Shown: positions 25,726 to 35,134, counted from the stretch's first letter. The stretch is 64,000 nt of DNA from Bradyrhizobium sp. CB1015 (GCF_025200925.1 NZ_CP104174.1:5890001-5954000), one strand, 5' to 3'. A program made the numbers and translations. Notes: generated by a model not told the origin, from the sequence alone.

Positions 25726-26799
25726 TTAGCGCGCGATGACTTCGACTTCGCCGTCGACGCCGTTGACGACGTTGAATCCGCGCTCGTAGACCTTGCCCTC
25801 GTTCTTGGCGATGGCGCGGTATTCGCCTTCGGACAGCACGACGCGCGGGAACGCGCCGATCGATTCCTTGATGACGTCGCCGCCCGGAGTCAGCACCGAC
25901 CAGGCGGTGTTGGCGAGCGCCTCGCCGCCACGGTCGCTGACTAGCTTGAGGGTGATGACGGCGGCGCGGTGGGTGATGGTGACGTCGGTGAGCTTGCCGG
26001 CCTGGACGCGGATGTCCGAGCGCACCACCGAATTGGCATCGCCGTAGTTGGAGACGATATAATAGGTGCCCTCCGGGATTAGCACGACGTCGCCGGCGGC
26101 GACGTTCGGCACCAGGGAAGCACGCTCGCCCGCCTCGAACTGGCTACCCTTGTAGATCGCGAACGAGATCTGATTCTGCGGAATGCGGCTGGTGCCGACG
26201 CGGCCCTCGATGCGCAGGCCGCCGGCCGGCAGCACGAAGGATTCGCGACCGGTCTCGGCCTTCAGGCTGACGGTGCGCACCGCGCTGACGAGGCCGAAGG
26301 CGACGTGGACGACATAATTGCCGGGCGGCAGCACGATGTTCGGCGTCGCGCTGCGGTCCTCCCGGATCAGCTTGAAGGTGCCGTTCTCGTCCGGCCGGTC
26401 GGCAAACACGCGCCAGACCAGGCCGCTGGTGATCGGGGCCGAGTCCTTGCCGTATTTCGCGGTCAGCGACAGCACGCCCTGTCCGGGCACGGCCGCATTC
26501 AGCGGGGCGGCCGGCGGCACGGTCGAGACCGCAGGCGGCGGCATGCTCGGGGTCGCCGGCTGCATCAGGGTCGGCGGCAGGCTTGGGGGTCCCGCGCCCG
26601 GCCCGGAGGGCGGCGCCAGGCTGACGGCGTTGCCTGGGTCGGGCACCGAGGCCGGCGGCACCGGCGGCGGACGATCCGAGAAAAGCTGCGCCTGGGCAGC
26701 ATTTCGGCTGGAAATAAAGAGACAAGCGCCAAGGATCAGCGCCGGCAGCAGCCTGCCGCTACGCCGCCATCCAATGATGCCGCCACCCCCACGTGTCAT
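25726..26799 (-). CDS. Exported proline-rich protein with repeated beta domains
   Basis: A 357-residue product. Residues 1-38 are an extended signal peptide (RRSGRLLPALILGACLFISS, cleavage near AQAQ). Residues 40-110 are Pro-rich, likely a spacer. Three beta-sandwich-like units follow, with repeated patterns such as LPPGNYVVHVAFG, IPEGTYYIVSNYGD and LSEGEYRAIAKNEG, each a 'P/S-x-G-x-Y' turn as in carboxypeptidase-regulatory-like or DUF-type envelope domains. Periplasmic or outer-membrane associated. Its start faces the patatin gene about 250 bp away; a shared divergent promoter region is likely. Confidence 0.8.
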   Translation of the reverse strand: MTRGGGGIIGWRRSGRLLPALILGACLFISSRNAAQAQLFSDRPPPVPPASVPDPGNAVSLAPPSGPGAGPPSLPPTLMQPATPSMPPPAVSTVPPAAPLNAAVPGQGVLSLTAKYGKDSAPITSGLVWRVFADRPDENGTFKLIREDRSATPNIVLPPGNYVVHVAFGLVSAVRTVSLKAETGRESFVLPAGGLRIEGRVGTSRIPQNQISFAIYKGSQFEAGERASLVPNVAAGDVVLIPEGTYYIVSNYGDANSVVRSDIRVQAGKLTDVTITHRAAVITLKLVSDRGGEALANTAWSVLTPGGDVIKESIGAFPRVVLSEGEYRAIAKNEGKVYERGFNVVNGVDGEVEVIAR

Positions 26800-27047
26800 G
26801 CTCCCTGCTTTTCACCGAAAACGCGGCAAATTCAAGCCTCTGAAACCCCAGGGAATACGGCCCTGGACGGTTCTGTGGAACCGGGTTGACGGCTGCGTGA
26901 TTAGTTTGCAAGCAACCGCCCTTCGCCATACTCCTGCCCCGTGCCCTTTCCAAAGCGGCATAAACCATGCTTCGCGCCCGATATGGCAGAGGGCAAGTAC
27001 GATGCCTAGTCTGACGATGCGGGCTGGCCCGGCGTAGGAGAGTTGCG

Positions 27048-28094
27048 GTGCTGGACAGATTGAAAGGCCGGGGCGCGAACGGCTCGAACGGCGAGAAGGT
27101 GGGCGAAAAAGTCGGCTTGGGCAGCATCCGCCGGCCGGTGATCGGCCTTGCCCTCGGCGGCGGCGCGGCGCGCGGCTTTGCCCATATCGGAATCCTGAGG
27201 ACCCTGATTGCCAACGGGATCGTGCCCGATGTCGTGGTCGGCACCTCCATTGGCGCCGTGGTCGGCGGCCTTCATGCGGCCGGCCGGCTCGATACGTTCG
27301 AAGAATGGGGGCGCAGCCTGCAAGGGATGCGGAACATCCTCGGCTATCTCGATATCCGTCTCAACGGCTCAGGCCTGCTTGGCGGCGAGAAGCTCGCGAC
27401 CCGACTCGAGGCGGCGATCGGGCAGATCCTGATCGAGGACCTGCCCATCAAGTTCGCGAGCGTCGCGACCGAGGTTCGCACCGGCCACGAGATTTGGCTG
27501 ACACGCGGGCGCGTGGTCGATGCCATGCGCGCGTCCTACGCCCTGCCCGGCATCTTCGCGCCCGTGCTGATCGGCGACCGCTGGCTGGTCGACGGCGCGC
27601 TGGTGAACCCGGTGCCGGTCTCGGCCGCCCGCGCGCTCGGCGCCGAAATCGTCATCGCCGCAAATCTTTCCAGCGACATCTTCACCCATTCCACCACGAT
27701 CTATTCGCACGGCGCAGTGCCCACCCCGGTCGTGCCGAATGCCGAGGAGCCGGCGGCCAAGCGGCGCTTCCCGCGCCTGTTCTCGCCCGAGAAGACGGTG
27801 AAGCGCGAGTTCTTCGGCGGCAACGGCCGCCCCGGCATCTCGTCGGTGATGGTGGACGCCTTCAACATCATGCAGGATCGCATCACCCGCGCCCGTCTCG
27901 CCGGCGATCCGCCCGACATGCTGATCACTCCGCGGGTCGGCCAGTTCGGCTGGTTCGACTTCCACCGCGCCGAAGACCTGATCGCACATGGCGCGCGCGC
28001 CGCCGAGCGCGCATTGGAATCCATCCAGGAGGCGATTCACGTGCTAGCGCCGGCGCCCGCGGGCACCGCGCCGAAAGTGGACGACCAGGCCTGA
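27048..28094 (+). CDS. Patatin-like phospholipase, RssA-type
   Basis: A 348-residue patatin-fold lipid hydrolase. The oxyanion loop is LGGGAARGFAHIGIL, the nucleophile elbow GTSIGAVVGG (Ser about 67), and the catalytic Asp lies in LVDGALVNPVPV. After about 300 the chain ends in an Ala-rich tail. No signal peptide, so probably cytoplasmic or membrane-peripheral. Its stop codon abuts the stop of the convergent CBS-domain gene with no gap. Confidence 0.9.
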   Translation: MLDRLKGRGANGSNGEKVGEKVGLGSIRRPVIGLALGGGAARGFAHIGILRTLIANGIVPDVVVGTSIGAVVGGLHAAGRLDTFEEWGRSLQGMRNILGYLDIRLNGSGLLGGEKLATRLEAAIGQILIEDLPIKFASVATEVRTGHEIWLTRGRVVDAMRASYALPGIFAPVLIGDRWLVDGALVNPVPVSAARALGAEIVIAANLSSDIFTHSTTIYSHGAVPTPVVPNAEEPAAKRRFPRLFSPEKTVKREFFGGNGRPGISSVMVDAFNIMQDRITRARLAGDPPDMLITPRVGQFGWFDFHRAEDLIAHGARAAERALESIQEAIHVLAPAPAGTAPKVDDQA

Positions 28095-28523
28095 TCAGGC
28101 GGTCTTGATGTAGTCGCGCAGGGCTTCCTGCTCGGTCTCATATTCGCGGACACGCCATTTGACGATGTCCCCGATCGAGATCAGGCCGACCACCTTGCCG
28201 TTGTCGATCACGGGCAGATGGCGGAACTTGCCCGTCGTCATCGTCTCCATGAGCTCGGCGACGGTGTCGGTCTCCTTGCAGGTCACGACCTTGCGGGTCA
28301 TCACCTCCGAGACCGGCGCCTCCAGCACGCCGGCGCCGCGCTCGCCGAGCACGCGCACGATGTCGCGCTCCGACAGGATACCCTCGAGCCGGCACTGGTC
28401 CATCACCAGCACTGCGCCGATCTTCTTCTCGCCGAGCAGCTTGATCGCGTCCGCCAGCTTGGCGTCGGGCTCGACGCTCATGATCTGGTGGCCCTTGGTG
28501 TTCAGAATGGAACGTACCGTCAT
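28095..28523 (-). CDS. CBS-domain protein
   Basis: A 142-residue protein starting MTVRSILNTKGHQIMSVEPD. GGGAGG lies 5-6 nt before the ATG at 28523, deciding against the upstream in-frame ATG at 28586. Two tandem CBS motifs form one Bateman module (residues about 10-65 and 75-130: GILSERDIVRVLG; MTRKVVTCKETD; FRHLPVIDNGKVVGLISIGD). Such stand-alone modules sense adenine nucleotides or NAD; the partner is unknown. Confidence 0.9.
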   Translation of the reverse strand: MTVRSILNTKGHQIMSVEPDAKLADAIKLLGEKKIGAVLVMDQCRLEGILSERDIVRVLGERGAGVLEAPVSEVMTRKVVTCKETDTVAELMETMTTGKFRHLPVIDNGKVVGLISIGDIVKWRVREYETEQEALRDYIKTA

Positions 28524-28711
28524 TGTCGCCTCCCTGAATCGGAGCCGTCCGCCTTTGGCGGTCCCGACTTGTTCGCGAGTCTTCAACTAACAGTTACAGC
28601 GCCGGTTTCACGCTCGTGCGCTTTGCGAAGCATCGTCGCTAAAGACGTGTCGCTTCGGAACATTCTTGCCCGGAATGATGGATGAATTCGGGCTGCGTCG
28701 CAAGCGCCGCT

Positions 28712-29542
28712 TCAAATGCGGTCTGAAACGTCTCGTGATGACGCATCCGCAGCATCGCTTCGCACGCGCGGCACGGGATCGAACAGCGCGAACAACAACA
28801 GGCCGGCGAAGAAGCCGCCGATATGCGCCTGCCAGGCCACGCTCGTGGTTTCGGCATCGACCCCGATCGCCCCCACGCCGAAGATGATGTTGACGCCGAA
28901 CCAGACTGCGAGGAAGCCGACCACCCGCCCCTCGCGGAGCGCGCGCGACAGCGGCAACGCCGGAACTTTCGCGGCGGTATCGGCATCCGATCGGCTGAAC
29001 GACAGGAAGCTGCCGCGGACGAAGGCGAAGCGGATTGCGGCTGCCATCGCGCCCGACACCGAGGCCGAGGCGCCGATCATGGGCGCCACCGCATGCTCGT
29101 GGGTGACGAGATGGGCGAGCGCGCCGGCCGCCGCCGTCACCGCCAGGAAGACGAAGAACCTGACCGTCCCGAAGCGTCGCGCCAGCGCGCTGCCGAACGG
29201 CAGCAGCCAGAGCACGTTGAAGCCGAGATGGGTAAGATTGGCGTGGAGCAGCGAATAGGTGACGAAAGTCCAGACCTTCGCCCCCGCCCCGCCCGGGATC
29301 TGCAGATTGAGCAGCGAGGAATCGTAGCGCTTCGGGATGAAGCCGAACACGTCGATGGTCCAGTTCTCCAGCTCCGGCGGCAGCAGCACCCGCAGATGGA
29401 TCGCCGCCAAAAGCAGGACATAGGCGGTCAGCGCTGGAGGCAACGTCAGGATCGGCTCGCGCGGAGCCTCCTCATGGACGGCCGGCACATCCGGCGACGA
29501 ATCTTGCGGGGAATCCAAGGCAGCTTCGCTTTCAGGCGACAT
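28712..29542 (-). CDS. Rhomboid-family intramembrane serine protease
   Basis: A 276-residue product from ATG 29542 (MSPESEAALDSPQDSSP). The frame is open upstream to 29788 but that part lies in a palindromic repeat. About six or seven membrane segments are present. The HANLTHLGFNVLWL loop, GASASVSGAMAA (catalytic Ser, more usually GxSG) and WQAHIGGFFAG (catalytic His) match the rhomboid family. It cleaves transmembrane substrates in the inner membrane. The GASAS variant makes the exact serine uncertain. Confidence 0.85.
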   Translation of the reverse strand: MSPESEAALDSPQDSSPDVPAVHEEAPREPILTLPPALTAYVLLLAAIHLRVLLPPELENWTIDVFGFIPKRYDSSLLNLQIPGGAGAKVWTFVTYSLLHANLTHLGFNVLWLLPFGSALARRFGTVRFFVFLAVTAAAGALAHLVTHEHAVAPMIGASASVSGAMAAAIRFAFVRGSFLSFSRSDADTAAKVPALPLSRALREGRVVGFLAVWFGVNIIFGVGAIGVDAETTSVAWQAHIGGFFAGLLLFALFDPVPRVRSDAADASSRDVSDRI

Positions 29543-29634
29543 CGGAGCGACAGGATTGGAGATAGTCGCCTTTGCCGTCCCTGCGCAAGTGCACAAAAGG
29601 AAATCGTCGATGGCGCGTCTTGAGCCGGGCTGCA

Positions 29635-29750
29635 CTGGGTCCCGGCTCGGCGCAGCAGCGCTAAGGCGCTGCAGCGCGTCCGGGACATATGATCTTCGTG
29701 TCCCGGACAAGGCGCGGCACGAAGTGCCGCGCCGCAGAGCCGGGACCCAG
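29635..29750. repeat. Palindromic repeat, family C copy 1
   Basis: It begins ctgggtcccggctcggcg and ends gagccgggacccag, with inner stems gcgctaaggcgctgcagcgc and gcggcacgaagtgccgcg. A direct copy lies at 30101-30232. Together they bracket the GIY-YIG remnant. A partial relative is at 56589. Confidence 0.9.
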
Positions 29751-29805
29751 ATTGGCGACAGGCGCAATCCTGCAATTATAGATAGCATCTGTCCGGGCTT
29801 TCGCC

Positions 29806-30100
29806 ATGCAAACCGCTTTCTTCGTCTACATCCTCGCGAGCAAACGTAACGGCACGCTGTATGTCGGCGTCACCAGCACGCCCGCGAATGGCCGCACAGG
29901 CCAAGCTCGTGCCTGGGTTCACGAAACAGTACGGGGTCACCCTGCTCGTCTATTTCGAAACCTACGGATCTATGCTCGAAGCACGGGCGCGCGAGCACTC
30001 GCTGAAGCGATGGCGGCGCGCCTGGAAGCTGAAGCTGATCGAGGATCTCAATCCGGACTGGCGGGAGCTGACGGATGATCTGAGCTCTTTGGCTGGCTGA
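29806..30100 (+). pseudogene. GIY-YIG nuclease gene remnant, frameshifted
   Basis: The first frame (ATG 29806) reads MQTAFFVYILASKRNGTLYV, the GIY (VYI) and YIG (LYVG) motifs. The second frame continues AKLVPGFTKQYGVTLLVYFE, then RAWKLKLIEDLNPDWRELTD to 30100. The join near 29880-29910 lacks about ten bases where relatives have KRVWEHK-like residues that include a catalytic Arg. A UPF0213/YhbQ-type small endonuclease family, often multi-copy in bradyrhizobia. The two family-C palindromes flank it closely on both sides. Confidence 0.85.
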
Positions 30101-30232
30101 CTGGGTCCCGGCTCGGCGCAGCAGCGCTAGGGCGCTGCAGCGCCTCCGGGACACGGAGTCCTCGCCGGGCCGAGCCTGGCTTCGTGTCCCGGACAAGGTG
30201 CGGCACGAAGTGCCGCGCCGCAGAGCCGGGGC
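30101..30232. repeat. Palindromic repeat, family C copy 2
   Basis: Same orientation as 29635-29750, with a short extra segment (gagtcctcgccgggccgag) in the middle. It starts immediately at the end of the GIY-YIG frame. Confidence 0.9.
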
Positions 30233-30613
30233 ACGAGCGCTGATGCCGAAAAGGAAAAGGCAGGGCCGAAGCCCTGCCTGTCCGTGTCGGTCTTCCGTGA
30301 GAGATAAGGCGTCCCCACCCCTCCCCGCAGCCCGTGACCAAACTGCTTGACGCCCAAAGTACAGGCCCCGCCGAGAACCTGGAGAAAGCGGCGAGGCTTG
30401 CGACCGCGATCACCATAGCAGGCGCGCGGCCGACAGGAAGCGCATAGTTAATTTAACGTTAACGACGCAAAGGCCGGCCCAAGAGGCCTGAAAACGCGCC
30501 CGCGGCATGGACGCTGCAAATCCCTTCCTGCACAACAACAGAAGGGATCGCGGGTGCACTGAAGCGGGACAGGTCTGTCCCTTCGAGGTCGCACCCCGGG
30601 CGAGCGTTCAGTC
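30233..30613. other. Gene-poor stretch with minus-strand terminator
   Basis: Holds the terminator at 30258-30279. A minus-strand frame starting MVIAVASLAAFSRFSAGPVL at 30416 reads toward that terminator and could be a very small exported peptide, but its C-terminus runs into the repeat and I do not call it. The region ends with an AT-rich block at 30445-30470 that may hold the promoter of the PAS gene. Confidence 0.45.
30251..30279 (-). terminator. Rho-independent terminator (minus strand)
   Basis: aggcagggc-cgaa-gccctgcct, a 9-bp perfect stem; on the minus strand it is followed by tttcctttt. It would end a short transcript starting near 30420 on the minus strand. Confidence 0.6.
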
Positions 30614-31168
30614 ATGAAACATCCGTCGAGCCGCGCGTTCTTCGCGTATTGGGACAAGAAGCGCGGCACTGCACGGGCCCCTGACCGGGCCGACATCGAT
30701 CCGGCCGCGGTCCGCGGCCTGCTCGGCGACATCTTCGTGCTGTCCTGCGAGCCAAACCTCGGCTTTCCGTTCCGCGTCGCCGGCACGCGCGTCTGCGCGC
30801 TCGCAGGAACAGACCTCAAGGACCGGAGCTTTGCGGCGCTGTTCACCCAAGCCAGCCGCAGCGAGGTCGAAGAGATCACCACCATCGTCGCCGACGAGAC
30901 GCTGGGTGCGATCGCAGGCGTCACCGCCGCGCGCGAGGACGGCAGCAAGGCGCATCTCGAGCTCCTGCTGTTGCCCTTCAACGCCCGCCCACATACGCCC
31001 GTCAGCGTCACCGGCGTGCTCGCGCCGTTCGACGACGAATGCGGCATGCTTTCCGCCTTCACCCTCACCTCCTGGCGCTACCTGCACCAGCCGGAGAAAC
31101 TCCTGCCGCGCGCCATCCGGAAATTGCAGATCGCACGCGGGCTGATGGTGTATGAGGGGCTGCGATAG
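30614..31168 (+). CDS. PAS-domain protein (PAS_5/DUF1512-like type)
   Basis: A 184-residue cytoplasmic protein with a single PAS-like fold: FFAYWDKKRGTARAPDRADI leads into LLGDIFVLSCEP, then FRVAGTRVCALAGTDLKDRS and later LELLLLPFN. This is the short stand-alone PAS family found in many copies in rhizobia (one-domain sensor, no output domain). The start at 30614 is the first ATG after the AT-rich block. The next gene begins 44 bp after its stop. Confidence 0.8.
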   Translation: MKHPSSRAFFAYWDKKRGTARAPDRADIDPAAVRGLLGDIFVLSCEPNLGFPFRVAGTRVCALAGTDLKDRSFAALFTQASRSEVEEITTIVADETLGAIAGVTAAREDGSKAHLELLLLPFNARPHTPVSVTGVLAPFDDECGMLSAFTLTSWRYLHQPEKLLPRAIRKLQIARGLMVYEGLR

Positions 31169-31211
31169 AAGTCGCGTGTCCCTGCTCGGCCGCGCAAGGA
31201 TACGCATCGAC

Positions 31212-31718
31212 ATGAGCAAGCCGCATTGGCGTCCCGCGCGCACCTCCGACCTGGCTGCGATCAGCGCGATTGCAGCACGCATCCATCCTGGCCTCCCCGA
31301 ACGACCTGAAGTGCTCGCGGAGAAGATGCGGCTCTATCCTGACGGCTGCCGCGTTCTGGCCGCAGACGACGAGATCGCGGGCTACGGACTTGCGCATCCC
31401 TGGAAGCAGAATCACATTCCGCCGCTCGACGGCTTCCTGCGGAATTTGCCGGAGGATGCGGACTGCCTCTACGTCCACGATGTTGCCGTGCTGCCAGATC
31501 GGCGCGGCGGCGTTGCACGCGAATATATGGTTATGATTGAGGAGCTGGCGCGCGCATCCAGCATCGCGACGCTGGCGCTGGTCTCGGTCTACGCTACGCG
31601 GCCGTTGTGGGAACATCTCGGCTTTCGGCCCGTCACGATGGACGCAGAGCTACGTGCAAAGCTCGCATCCTATGGGCAAGGCGCCACCTACCTGCTGCGC
31701 GACCTCGCCGCGGGGTAG
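31212..31718 (+). CDS. GNAT-family N-acetyltransferase
   Basis: A 168-residue product from ATG 31212 (MSKPHWRPARTSDLAAISAI). The acetyl-CoA motif A is YVHDVAVLPDRRGGVAREYM (R-x-x-G-x-A loop), preceded by IAGYGLAHPW, and motif B-like text VSVYATRPLWEHLGFRPV ends the fold. Acceptor substrate unknown. It is probably co-transcribed with the PAS gene. The in-frame start at 31152 overlaps the PAS gene and has no ribosome site. Confidence 0.85.
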   Translation: MSKPHWRPARTSDLAAISAIAARIHPGLPERPEVLAEKMRLYPDGCRVLAADDEIAGYGLAHPWKQNHIPPLDGFLRNLPEDADCLYVHDVAVLPDRRGGVAREYMVMIEELARASSIATLALVSVYATRPLWEHLGFRPVTMDAELRAKLASYGQGATYLLRDLAAG

Positions 31719-31843
31719 CAGCCCTGTCCGGCCAGCCGGCTCACGCGGGCGTGAAGCCGCCCCTTCGAACCGGGTTGGATCAGGCTCTGTCGAAGGTGTG
31801 TGCGAGCCGTTCCGGTCTCGCCGAACCGAGGCTGGAGAAGACC

Positions 31844-32137
31844 ATGAAGCTGACATTGTCGAAAGTTGCTTTGATTACATGCGTTGCGGCAACGGCGTTC
31901 GCTGCAACCAGCGCGAACGCGGCGCAGGTCAAGACCTATGGCTGCGAATTCGCCTTCTTCGAAGGCTGTGGCGCTCTGATTGAAATGCCGAACCAGGGCG
32001 GCTCACGCCGCGTGGCTCGCCCGATCCAGGACGTCTCGCCCACCTACATGAGGCAGATCGACTCTCGTTATAATTCGTCGATGCGTGATGCCGGCGGCGG
32101 CGGCGGAGGTGGTGGTGGCGGCGGCGGCGGTCGCTGA
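31844..32137 (+). CDS. Small exported protein with poly-Gly tail
   Basis: A 97-residue product from ATG 31844 (GGAG upstream). MKLTLSKVALITCVAATAFA is followed by ATSANA-AQV, a clear signal peptide. The mature chain has two cysteines (YGCEF, EGCGA) and ends in a run of glycines and an Arg. No family recognised. The glycine tail suggests flexible anchoring or aggregation. Confidence 0.65.
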   Translation: MKLTLSKVALITCVAATAFAATSANAAQVKTYGCEFAFFEGCGALIEMPNQGGSRRVARPIQDVSPTYMRQIDSRYNSSMRDAGGGGGGGGGGGGGR

Positions 32138-32156
32138 ACTCACATCTGACTTTTCT

Positions 32157-32190
32157 GATGATGCCGTCGGCGCAATCCGGCGGCATCATT
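32157..32190. terminator. Possible bidirectional hairpin terminator
   Basis: gatgatgccg / cggcatcatt, a 10-bp stem with one G-U pair, between the stop codons of two convergent genes. Neither side has a convincing T-run. Confidence 0.35.
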
Positions 32191-32211
32191 GCTGCGCCGA
32201 GCGGCGCCAAT

Positions 32212-34119
32212 TCAGCCGCGGCGCTTCTTCTTCGCCTTCTTTCCGGCTGCTCTCTGGACAGGCCAGGGCGTGACCGAAGGCTCCGCGGAGGGCGGCTTGT
32301 TCTTGTGCTTCTTCCTTCCGAAGGAAGCTGCATCGCCAAATTTCTGCGCACGTTCATCGTGAGGCTTGCTCTGCGGCTTGAATCCATGTGCCCCGCGCGG
32401 CTCACGATGGTCGCCGGCCGCGCGCCGGGTCGCGTGAGGGCGCTCCTCCGAGGCTTCCGGCCGACGGGCCGCATCCGCCATCGGCTCAATGCGAATGCTG
32501 TCCTCCTTGTCGGGGCGCTTGACCTTGGCGGCGAACGAATCCGCGACCCGCTCCGAAATCTCGAACTCGGTGGTGGTGTCCATGATCTTGATGGCGCCGA
32601 TGTCGCGCTTGTCGATGCCGCCGCGGCGGCAGATCATCGGCAGCAGCCAGCGCGCTTCCGCGTTCTTGCGGCGCCCGATCGCGGCGCGAAACCAGACGCT
32701 GCCCTCCGTCATGCCGTGCTTCGAGGCTTTCCCAGCCTTCGACCGCGGCTTGACGCGGTCGTCGCCGTCTTCGGATTTATGACGCCCGCGTTCCGGCTTG
32801 CCGCTTCGCTCGCCGGGATCGATGATGTCCTCGGGCGACGGCAGCCGCGCGCGATAAAGCCGCGCCAGCGCAGCGGCGATGTCCTCGGGCGAGCGTTCGG
32901 CCAATAGCGCTTGCGCCAGGGCCAGATCGTCGGGAGTGGTCTCCTCCGTGAACAGCACGTCCTTCATGCGCGCATGATCGAGCTTGCGGATGTCGTCAGC
33001 CTGCGGCGCCGTGCCCCAGGCCGCGTCGATCCCAGAGAGATTGAGCAACAGCTCGGCGCGCCGCCGCCGCGCGGGTGGCACCAGGAGCACGCTCGTCCCC
33101 TTCCGGCCCGCGCGCCCGGTGCGGCCCGAGCGATGCTGCATGACTTCTGCGTCGTTGGGCAAATCGGCATGGATGACGAGGTCGAGGCTCGGCAGGTCGA
33201 TGCCGCGGGCGGCAACGTCGGTCGCGACGCAGACGCGGGCGCGGCCGTCGCGCAGCGACTGCAGCGCCAGGGTCCGCTCGTTCTGCGTCAATTCACCCGA
33301 CAGCGCGACCACCGAAAAGCCGCGCTCCAGGAGCGCGGCCTGCAAATGCCTGACGGCATCGCGCGTGCTGCAAAAGACCAGCGCGCTCGGCGCCTCGTAG
33401 AAGCGCAGCACGTTGACGACGGCATGCTCGACGTCGGCGGGCGCGATGCGGATCGCACGGTATTCGATATCGGCGTGGCCGCCCTCGTCGCCGGCGACCT
33501 CGATCCGGAAGGCGTCGCGCTGATACTGCCTAGCCAGCGCGACGATGCCGCGCGGAAACGTCGCCGAGAACAAAAGGGTGCGGCGCGTCTGCGGCGTGGT
33601 CTCGAGGATGAATTCCATGTCCTCGCGAAAGCCGAGATTGAGCATCTCGTCGGCTTCGTCGAGCACGACGGCGGCGAGCTCGGAGATGTCGAGGCGGCCG
33701 CGCCGCAGATGATCGCAGAGACGCCCGGGCGTGCCGACCACGATGTGCGCACCGGCGGCGAGCTCCCGCTGCTCGCGCCGTGGATCCATGCCGCCGACAC
33801 AGGACACGACGCGCCCGCCGGCATGCCCATACAGCCAGGCCAGCTCGCGCTGAACCTGGAGCGCGAGCTCGCGGGTCGGCGCCACGATCAAGGCGAGCGG
33901 CGCGGCCGCTTGTGCGAACTGCTCGGCGTCATCGAGGATGTTCTTCGCGATGGCCAATCCGTAGGCGACGGTCTTGCCGGAACCGGTCTGGGCCGAGACC
34001 AAGAGGTCGCGGCCGGTGGCTTCATGGGCGAGCACCGCGAGCTGGACGGGGGTCAGTGAATCATAGTTCCGCTCGGCCAAAGCGCGGGCGAGCGGCGGGG
34101 TCAGGGCCGGAAAAGACAC
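32212..34119 (-). CDS. DEAD-box RNA helicase, DbpA-like
   Basis: A 635-residue cytoplasmic RNA helicase. Q motif near SLTPVQLAVL, Walker A AQTGSGKT, motif Ib TPGRL, DEAD box VLDEADEM, SAT motif FSATFPRG, motif V ATDVAARGIDLP and motif VI HRSGRTGRAG. From about 450, a DbpA RNA-binding-like domain (FRAAIGRRKNAEARWLLPMI) and then a long basic Arg/Lys/Glu tail. These features fit ribosome assembly helicases. The ATG at 34119 is the first in frame. Confidence 0.95.
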   Translation of the reverse strand: MSFPALTPPLARALAERNYDSLTPVQLAVLAHEATGRDLLVSAQTGSGKTVAYGLAIAKNILDDAEQFAQAAAPLALIVAPTRELALQVQRELAWLYGHAGGRVVSCVGGMDPRREQRELAAGAHIVVGTPGRLCDHLRRGRLDISELAAVVLDEADEMLNLGFREDMEFILETTPQTRRTLLFSATFPRGIVALARQYQRDAFRIEVAGDEGGHADIEYRAIRIAPADVEHAVVNVLRFYEAPSALVFCSTRDAVRHLQAALLERGFSVVALSGELTQNERTLALQSLRDGRARVCVATDVAARGIDLPSLDLVIHADLPNDAEVMQHRSGRTGRAGRKGTSVLLVPPARRRRAELLLNLSGIDAAWGTAPQADDIRKLDHARMKDVLFTEETTPDDLALAQALLAERSPEDIAAALARLYRARLPSPEDIIDPGERSGKPERGRHKSEDGDDRVKPRSKAGKASKHGMTEGSVWFRAAIGRRKNAEARWLLPMICRRGGIDKRDIGAIKIMDTTTEFEISERVADSFAAKVKRPDKEDSIRIEPMADAARRPEASEERPHATRRAAGDHREPRGAHGFKPQSKPHDERAQKFGDAASFGRKKHKNKPPSAEPSVTPWPVQRAAGKKAKKKRRG

Positions 34120-34394
34120 GAGATGGAGAACCTTGGTTGAATTCAGGCGCGCAAACGGTGAACCGGGGCGCCTAAAGCTGCGTGCGCGGCAAACGGCCCG
34201 ACCGCACGCTGGATTTGATCTGGGCGCTCTTTACGCCATGCGCCCGGAAATCACCATAGCCGTGATGCATGGCTTGACGGCGAGCCGCGCCTGAAGCCTG
34301 CAGCGGATTTTTGCGGCCGGCTCGATTAACCTTGCTGCAGCGGGATCGGCCTATAGCCGAGCCACGCTCACGTCTGACGATATGGGGAATAAAG

Positions 34395-35134
34395 ATGCGA
34401 TTGGCGGTCATTTCCGACATCCACGGCAATCTCGCCGCGCTGGAGGCGGTGCTGGCGGATATCAAGACGCGGGGCGTCGACCGAACGATCAAACTCGGCG
34501 ACTGCGTCACCAGCCCGTTGTGGCCGAGGGAAACGTTCGAATTCCTCCAATCGCTGTCGTTGCCGACCGTGCGCGGAAATCATGATCGCTGGATCGAGGA
34601 GTTTCCGGACGACAAGCTCTCACCGGCAGGCCTGTTTGCGCGCAACGCGTGACTGCAGAGCAGCGTCGTGCGCTTCACAATCTGCCCTCCCAGCTGCGAC
34701 TGGACGAAGGCATCCTGGCCTGTCATGGCACGCCCGAGAGCGATACGGCGTGCCTGCTGGAGGACGCACTCGACGACGGCCGCTTCGTGCCGGCACGCCG
34801 GGACGTGCCGGAGGCACGCCTTGCGAGCGAGCCGGCGGCGCGCGTGGTGCTGTGCGGCCATAGCCACCGCCCGGCCGTCGTTCACGGGCCGCGCGAATGT
34901 CTGGTCGTCAATCCCGGCAGCGTCGGATGCCCTGTTTTCGCGGACATTCCCTTTGCCGCGAAACTGGAACACCGCTCGCCTCACGCCCGCTACGCGATCC
35001 TCACCAAGGGAAAAAGGGGCTGGCAGGTCGAACTGCTGGCGCTCGAATACGACTGGGAGGTCGCCTCGGCGCGCGCGCTCGCCAACAACCGCCCGGACTG
35101 GGCGCACGCCATGTTGTCCGGCTACGTCAAATAG
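34395..35134 (+). pseudogene. Calcineurin-type metallophosphoesterase, split by one frameshift
   Basis: Frame 1 from ATG 34395 (GGGGAATAAAG upstream) gives MRLAVISDIHGNLAAL (metal site SDIHGN), KLGDCV and RGNHDR. It stops at 34652. Frame 2 opens at GTG 34649 and continues TAEQRRALHNLPSQLRLDEG, CHGTP, CGHSHRPAVV and NPGSVG to 35134. The two parts make one normal YfcE-like 245-residue enzyme if one base is added near 34648. The GTGA overlap could allow coupled translation of two halves, but a mutation or sequence error is more likely. Confidence 0.8.

Noticed and set aside
25475..25729. 84-residue plus-strand frame
   Set aside because: It overlaps the family D palindrome, has no ribosome site, and its composition is repeat-like.
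32090..32140. Glycine-codon run as a simple-sequence artefact
   Set aside because: The run is in frame at the end of a gene with a clear signal peptide and a normal stop, so I kept it as part of the protein.
34645..34655. GTGA overlap as translational coupling of two real genes
   Set aside because: The two halves together make one ordinary metallophosphoesterase with metal ligands in both parts; separate half-enzymes are unlikely.
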